From: Anaeromyxobacter terrae
GTDB taxonomy: Bacteria > Myxococcota > Myxococcia > Myxococcales > Anaeromyxobacteraceae
Length of the DNA: 64,000 nucleotides
Reading direction: 5' to 3'
NCBI RefSeq assembly: GCF_022690685.1
Contig: NZ_JALCYY010000030.1
Coordinates: 1-64,000 of the forward strand
In this document: positions 60,400-64,000 of the stretch, piece after piece
Layout: the number at the start of each line of letters is the position of its first letter
How positions within the stretch are numbered: position 1 is the first letter of the stretch
The notes under the pieces: model-generated
Seen by the model: only the letters and a program-made list of their open reading frames with translations
The model's database searches: none
What the model was told of the DNA's origin: nothing
Position numbers and translations under genes: made by a program

Positions 60400-61422
60400 G
60401 TGCTGACGATCACGGTCTCCGAGGACGCCGCCGGGCAGCGGCTCGACAAGCTCGTGCGCAAGGCGCTCCGCGACGTGCCGCTCTCGCACGTCTACAAGAT
60501 GTTCCGCACGCGGAAGGTCCGGGTGAACGGCGCGCGCGGCAAGGCGGAGCAGCTCGTGCAGGCGGGCGACACGATCGTGATCCGCGGCGACGAGGAGCGG
60601 CTCCTCGCGAGGGCGGAGCCGTCGAAGGGCGCGGCGCGGGCGGGCGAGGTCACCTTCGGCGTCCTCCACGAGGACGCCGACGTCCTCGCGGTCGACAAGC
60701 CGGCGGGGCTCGCGGCCCACCCCGGCACCGGGATCACCGGCGCCACGCTCGTGGAGATGGCGCGCGCGCACCTCGGCACGCCCGAGGATCTTCCGCCGAC
60801 CGAGTTCAAGCCCTCGCCCGCGCACCGGCTCGACCGCGACACCTCCGGGGTCGTGCTCGTCGCGAAGACGCGCAAGGCGATGGTGGGGCTCACCGAGATC
60901 TTCACGAGCGGCGAAGGGGTGAAGAAGACCTACCTCGCGCTCGTGAAGGGGAAGATGCCGCGCGAGGTCGGCACGATCGACCTGCCGCTCGCCGAGCACG
61001 AGCAGACCGCGCGCTCCAAGGCGGCGCGCGGGGTGAACCTGCAGGAGGCGCTGACCCGCTGGAAGGTCCTGTCCTCGGGGAAGGACGCCTCGCTCCTCGC
61101 GGTCGGCATCGAGACCGGCCGCACGCACCAGATCCGCCGCCACCTCGAGGCGGCCGGCCACCCGGTGCTCGGCGACAAGCGCTACGGCGACTTCCCCGCG
61201 AACCGCGCCGCGAAGCAGCGCTGGGGCCTCCGGCGCATGTTCCTCCACGCCTGGCGGCTCGAGCTCCCGCACCCGACGGGCGGCGCGCCCCTGAAGCTCG
61301 AGGCCCCGCTCCCGAAGGAGCTCGAGGAGGCGCTCTCGCGGGCGAACCTCGCCGCCCCCGGGGTGAGCCCCGGCGAGCGGGCGGGGGCACGTGCGCCGGC
61401 GCGCCCACACGGCGAGCGTTGA
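60400..61422 (+). CDS. RluA-family 23S rRNA pseudouridine synthase (RluC/RluD-like)
   Basis: 340 residues from GTG 60400. N-terminal S4 RNA-binding domain (~15-65, 'RLDKLVRKALRDVPLSHVYKMF'), then the catalytic domain with Asp in 'HRLDRDTSGVVLVAKT' and the conserved 'IETGRTHQIRRHLEAAGHPVLGDKRYG'. It isomerises uridines in 23S rRNA. The tail of ~35 residues is Ala/Gly/Arg-rich and probably disordered. Exact target position cannot be assigned. Confidence 0.92.
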   Translation: MLTITVSEDAAGQRLDKLVRKALRDVPLSHVYKMFRTRKVRVNGARGKAEQLVQAGDTIVIRGDEERLLARAEPSKGAARAGEVTFGVLHEDADVLAVDKPAGLAAHPGTGITGATLVEMARAHLGTPEDLPPTEFKPSPAHRLDRDTSGVVLVAKTRKAMVGLTEIFTSGEGVKKTYLALVKGKMPREVGTIDLPLAEHEQTARSKAARGVNLQEALTRWKVLSSGKDASLLAVGIETGRTHQIRRHLEAAGHPVLGDKRYGDFPANRAAKQRWGLRRMFLHAWRLELPHPTGGAPLKLEAPLPKELEEALSRANLAAPGVSPGERAGARAPARPHGER

Positions 61423-61457
61423 ACTCACCCGGACCCGGGGCTTAGATTCGCGAGCCG

Positions 61458-64000
61458 ATGAGCGACAGCCGCGATCCGACGGTCGAATCCGGGGGCAAGA
61501 CGGACGCCCCCTCCCGCGTGGTCCTCGACGGGGTCCCCCCGCCCCGCCCCCTCGTCCGGCGGCTCGTCCGCTGGGCGCTCTTCCTCGCCATCGTGGCGGT
61601 GAACGCCGGGGTGGTCGCCGGGATCGCGGGCTACCTCTACTTCTCGCGCGGGCTGCCGGAGCTGCCCCGGATCGCCGACTACCGGCCGCCCGTCATCACC
61701 GAGATGACGAGCGGCGACGGGCAGATCGCGGGCGAGTTCTTCGTCGAGCGGCGCAAGGTGGTCCCGTACGCGCGCATCCCGCGGAAGCTCGTGCAGGCGT
61801 TCATCGCCTCCGAGGACCAGGACTTCTTCGAGCACGGCGGCATCGACTGGAAGGGCACGCTCCGCGCGGCGGTGAACACCTTCGTGCTCCGGCGCCGCAT
61901 CCAGGGCGGCTCCACCATCACCCAGCAGACCGCGAAGGCGCTCCTCATCAGCGCGGAGGGCTTCGAGTCCGGCACGAAGCGGAGCCTCGCCCGCAAGGCC
62001 CGCGAGTTCATCCTCGCGAAGCGGCTCGAGCGCGCGTTCACGAAGGAGGAGATCCTCTGGCTGTACCTGAACGGCGTCTACCTCGGGCACCACAGCTACG
62101 GGGTCCAGGCGGCGGCCGAGAACTACTACCGCAAGAACGTGGAGGAGCTCACGCTCGAGGAGGCGGCGCTCATCGCCGGGCTCCCCCAGGCGCCCTCGCG
62201 CTACTCGCCGTTCTCGAACCCGGAGGCGGCGAAGGACCGCCGCCGCTACGTGCTGCGCCGCATGGCGGAGGAGGGCTTCATCACGCAGGACGAGCGCCGG
62301 CGCGGCTCCGAGGCGGAGGTGAAGGTCTTCGGGGTCGACGACGTGTTCCGCGAGACGGCGCCGTTCTACGTCGAGCACGCCCGCCGCTGGGTGGTGGACC
62401 GCTACGGCAACGACCGGCTCCTCCACGACGGGCTCCGCGTGGAGCTCGCGATGGACCTCGAGAAGCAGCGCGCCGCGCAGGCGGCGATGCTCTCCGGGCT
62501 CATGGAGGTCGACCACCGGCAGGGCTACAACGGGCCGGTCGCGAACGTCGCCGGCGACGAGCGGAGGGCGCTCGCCGAGCGGCTCGCGCGCGCCTGGCCG
62601 AAGGGGTCGCTCGAGCCCGGCGAGTACTGCGTCGGGATCGTGGCGCGGGTGGACGAGAAGACGAGCGCGGCCGAGATCGAGGTCGGCGAGAACCGCGGCC
62701 TGCTCCCCATCTCCGGCATGCGCTGGGCGCGCCGGCCGAACCCGGAGGTCTCCTACCCCGACGCGCTCATCTCCCGCCTCTCGGTGGCGGTGAAGGCGGG
62801 CGACGTGGTGCTCCTCCGCCGCGTCACGCGGGAGCAGCTGCAGAAGCGCGAGAAGGAGCTCGCCGTGGGGAAGGCCGCCGCGGTGCCGGAGGCCGAGCTG
62901 CTCTTCTCGCTCGAGCAGGAGCCCAAGCTGCAGGGTGCGCTCGTCTCGGTGGACCCGTGGACGGGCTACGTGGTCGCGATGGTGGGGGGCTACGACTTCG
63001 ACGCCTCCGAGTTCAACCGCGCGTTCCAGTCCTGCCGCCAGCCGGGCTCCGCCTTCAAGCCGCTCGTCTACTCCGCCGCCATCGAGAAGCTCGACTACAC
63101 CCCGGCGACGATCCTCACCGACGCGCCCATCGTCTTCCGCGACGACGAGAACAGCTGGAAGCCCCAGAACTACGGGCAGGACTTCAAGGGGGACGTGACG
63201 CTCCGCACCGCGCTCGTCAACTCGATGAACATCCCGGCGGTGAAGACCGCCGAGGCGCTCACCGCGAAGGCCGGCCCGCTCGCGCTCGCGCAGTGGGCGA
63301 AGGCGCTCGGGCTCACCACGCCCGTGAAGCTCGAGCTCGGGAGCGCGCTCGGCTCGTCCTGCGTGAACCTGTGGGAGCTCACGAACGTGTACGCGCTCTT
63401 CGCGCGCTACGGCGAGAAGCGCCCGGCCGCGTTCGTGAAGCGGGTCCTCGACCGAGACGGGAACGTGCTCGAGGATCGCGCCGACTGGCGCGACCCGTGG
63501 GTCGGGCTCGACGAGCGGCTCGCCGCCGGGTTCGCCGAGGTGACGCGGCCGCGCGAGCGGGTGATGGACGAGCGGACCGCGTACATCCTCGTGCGGCTCC
63601 TGCGCGAGGTCGCGACCGTCGGCACCGGCGCGCGGGCGGCGGCGCTCGGCAAGCCGGCCGCCGGCAAGACCGGCACGACGAACGACTCGTTCGACACCTG
63701 GTTCATGGGCTTCACCCACGACCTCGCGACCGGGGTGTGGCTGGGCTACGACGTGAACGTGACGCCCCTCGGCCGCTACGAGACGGGCGGTCACGCGGCG
63801 CTGCCGATCTGGCTCTCGTACATGCGCACCGCGCTCGAGAGCAGGCCGCAGCCGGAGTTCACCGCGCCCGCCGGCATCGTGGAGGTGCGGATCGATCCGG
63901 ACACCGGGAAGCCTTCCGGGGACGCGCGCGGCGTGCTCGAGCCGTTCAAGCAGGGCACCGAGCCGACCGCCGCGCAGGAGGGTCACCAGAAGGTCGAGGT
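61458..64000 (+). CDS. mrcA: Penicillin-binding protein 1A (3' end beyond window)
   Basis: 847 codons visible, no stop before the window end. Short cytoplasmic tail, TM ~35-62, GT51 glycosyltransferase domain (~85-265) with catalytic Glu119 in 'SEDQDFFEHGGID' and 'QGGSTITQQTAK'. An OB-like insert follows, then the transpeptidase domain: active-site Ser531 in SAFK, Ser589 in SMN, Lys737 in KTGTTND. A class A PBP that polymerises and crosslinks murein. 'MVGGYDFDASEFNRAFQSCRQPGS' is typical of PBP1A. 35 bp separate it from the pseudouridine synthase gene. Confidence 0.95.
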   Translation, partial: MSDSRDPTVESGGKTDAPSRVVLDGVPPPRPLVRRLVRWALFLAIVAVNAGVVAGIAGYLYFSRGLPELPRIADYRPPVITEMTSGDGQIAGEFFVERRKVVPYARIPRKLVQAFIASEDQDFFEHGGIDWKGTLRAAVNTFVLRRRIQGGSTITQQTAKALLISAEGFESGTKRSLARKAREFILAKRLERAFTKEEILWLYLNGVYLGHHSYGVQAAAENYYRKNVEELTLEEAALIAGLPQAPSRYSPFSNPEAAKDRRRYVLRRMAEEGFITQDERRRGSEAEVKVFGVDDVFRETAPFYVEHARRWVVDRYGNDRLLHDGLRVELAMDLEKQRAAQAAMLSGLMEVDHRQGYNGPVANVAGDERRALAERLARAWPKGSLEPGEYCVGIVARVDEKTSAAEIEVGENRGLLPISGMRWARRPNPEVSYPDALISRLSVAVKAGDVVLLRRVTREQLQKREKELAVGKAAAVPEAELLFSLEQEPKLQGALVSVDPWTGYVVAMVGGYDFDASEFNRAFQSCRQPGSAFKPLVYSAAIEKLDYTPATILTDAPIVFRDDENSWKPQNYGQDFKGDVTLRTALVNSMNIPAVKTAEALTAKAGPLALAQWAKALGLTTPVKLELGSALGSSCVNLWELTNVYALFARYGEKRPAAFVKRVLDRDGNVLEDRADWRDPWVGLDERLAAGFAEVTRPRERVMDERTAYILVRLLREVATVGTGARAAALGKPAAGKTGTTNDSFDTWFMGFTHDLATGVWLGYDVNVTPLGRYETGGHAALPIWLSYMRTALESRPQPEFTAPAGIVEVRIDPDTGKPSGDARGVLEPFKQGTEPTAAQEGHQKVE

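Noticed and set aside
56278-61428. 1716-codon open frame on the minus strand ending as uraA
   Set aside because: Only the last 433 codons encode a permease; the upstream part is antisense to other genes and uraA has its own ribosome-binding site.

Overview
The window is about 73% GC and strongly third-position biased. Its gene content points to an anaerobically capable myxobacterium of the Anaeromyxobacter type: a Ser/Thr kinase with roadblock proteins, DUF4388, a sigma-54 enhancer-binding protein, quinol NO reductase, aryl-pyruvate ferredoxin oxidoreductase and Ptb/Buk. That assignment is inference from gene content. I see no rRNA, tRNA, CRISPR array, transposase or prophage. About 53 protein genes fill nearly all of the sequence.

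Layout. 1-6415 (+): a signalling block with a DUF4388 protein cut by the window edge, a Ser/Thr kinase with an ATPase-like tail, two roadblock-type proteins, and a pair of paralogous sensor proteins (one membrane-bound with HAMP but no output domain, one exported). 6616-14933 (-): a 3-hydroxybutyrate/acetoacetate catabolic operon (CoA-transferase A and B, MFS permease, 3-hydroxybutyrate dehydrogenase, SCP2-type thiolase), its sigma-54 activator, and an outer-membrane porin. The operon and the porin are each preceded by a near-identical block of about 273 bp. Each block holds a -24/-12 promoter and palindromic candidate enhancer sites.

15619-22192: a tightly overlapped partner-switching module (membrane SpoIIE phosphatase, FeeM-like acyltransferase, HATPase kinase, STAS protein). 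It is followed by an XRE repressor with a candidate operator, a pseudo-receiver lacking the phospho-acceptor Asp, and an 824-residue E1-like/nitroreductase fusion. This is the most unusual locus in the window.

22350-38521: an OmpA/TSP3 protein, a CHASE3-type histidine kinase, quinol NO reductase, two MFS exporters, a small esterase, an SDR, a FadL-VolA-like lipid uptake pair and a second porin. 38576-46052: an arylacetate/aryl-pyruvate operon (iorA-iorB-paaK-ACT-paaK) divergent from ptb-buk, together giving a route from 2-oxoacids through acyl-CoA to ATP.

46097-64000: a DUF4105/DUF3015 pair, etfBA, a metallo-beta-lactamase hydrolase, TerC, a DMT permease, a glycosyltransferase, MltA, a uracil permease, a beta-CASP-like nuclease, an O-methyltransferase, an SPW-type membrane protein, an RluA-family pseudouridine synthase and the start of a PBP1A. 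Convergent gene pairs are usually separated by strong hairpins.
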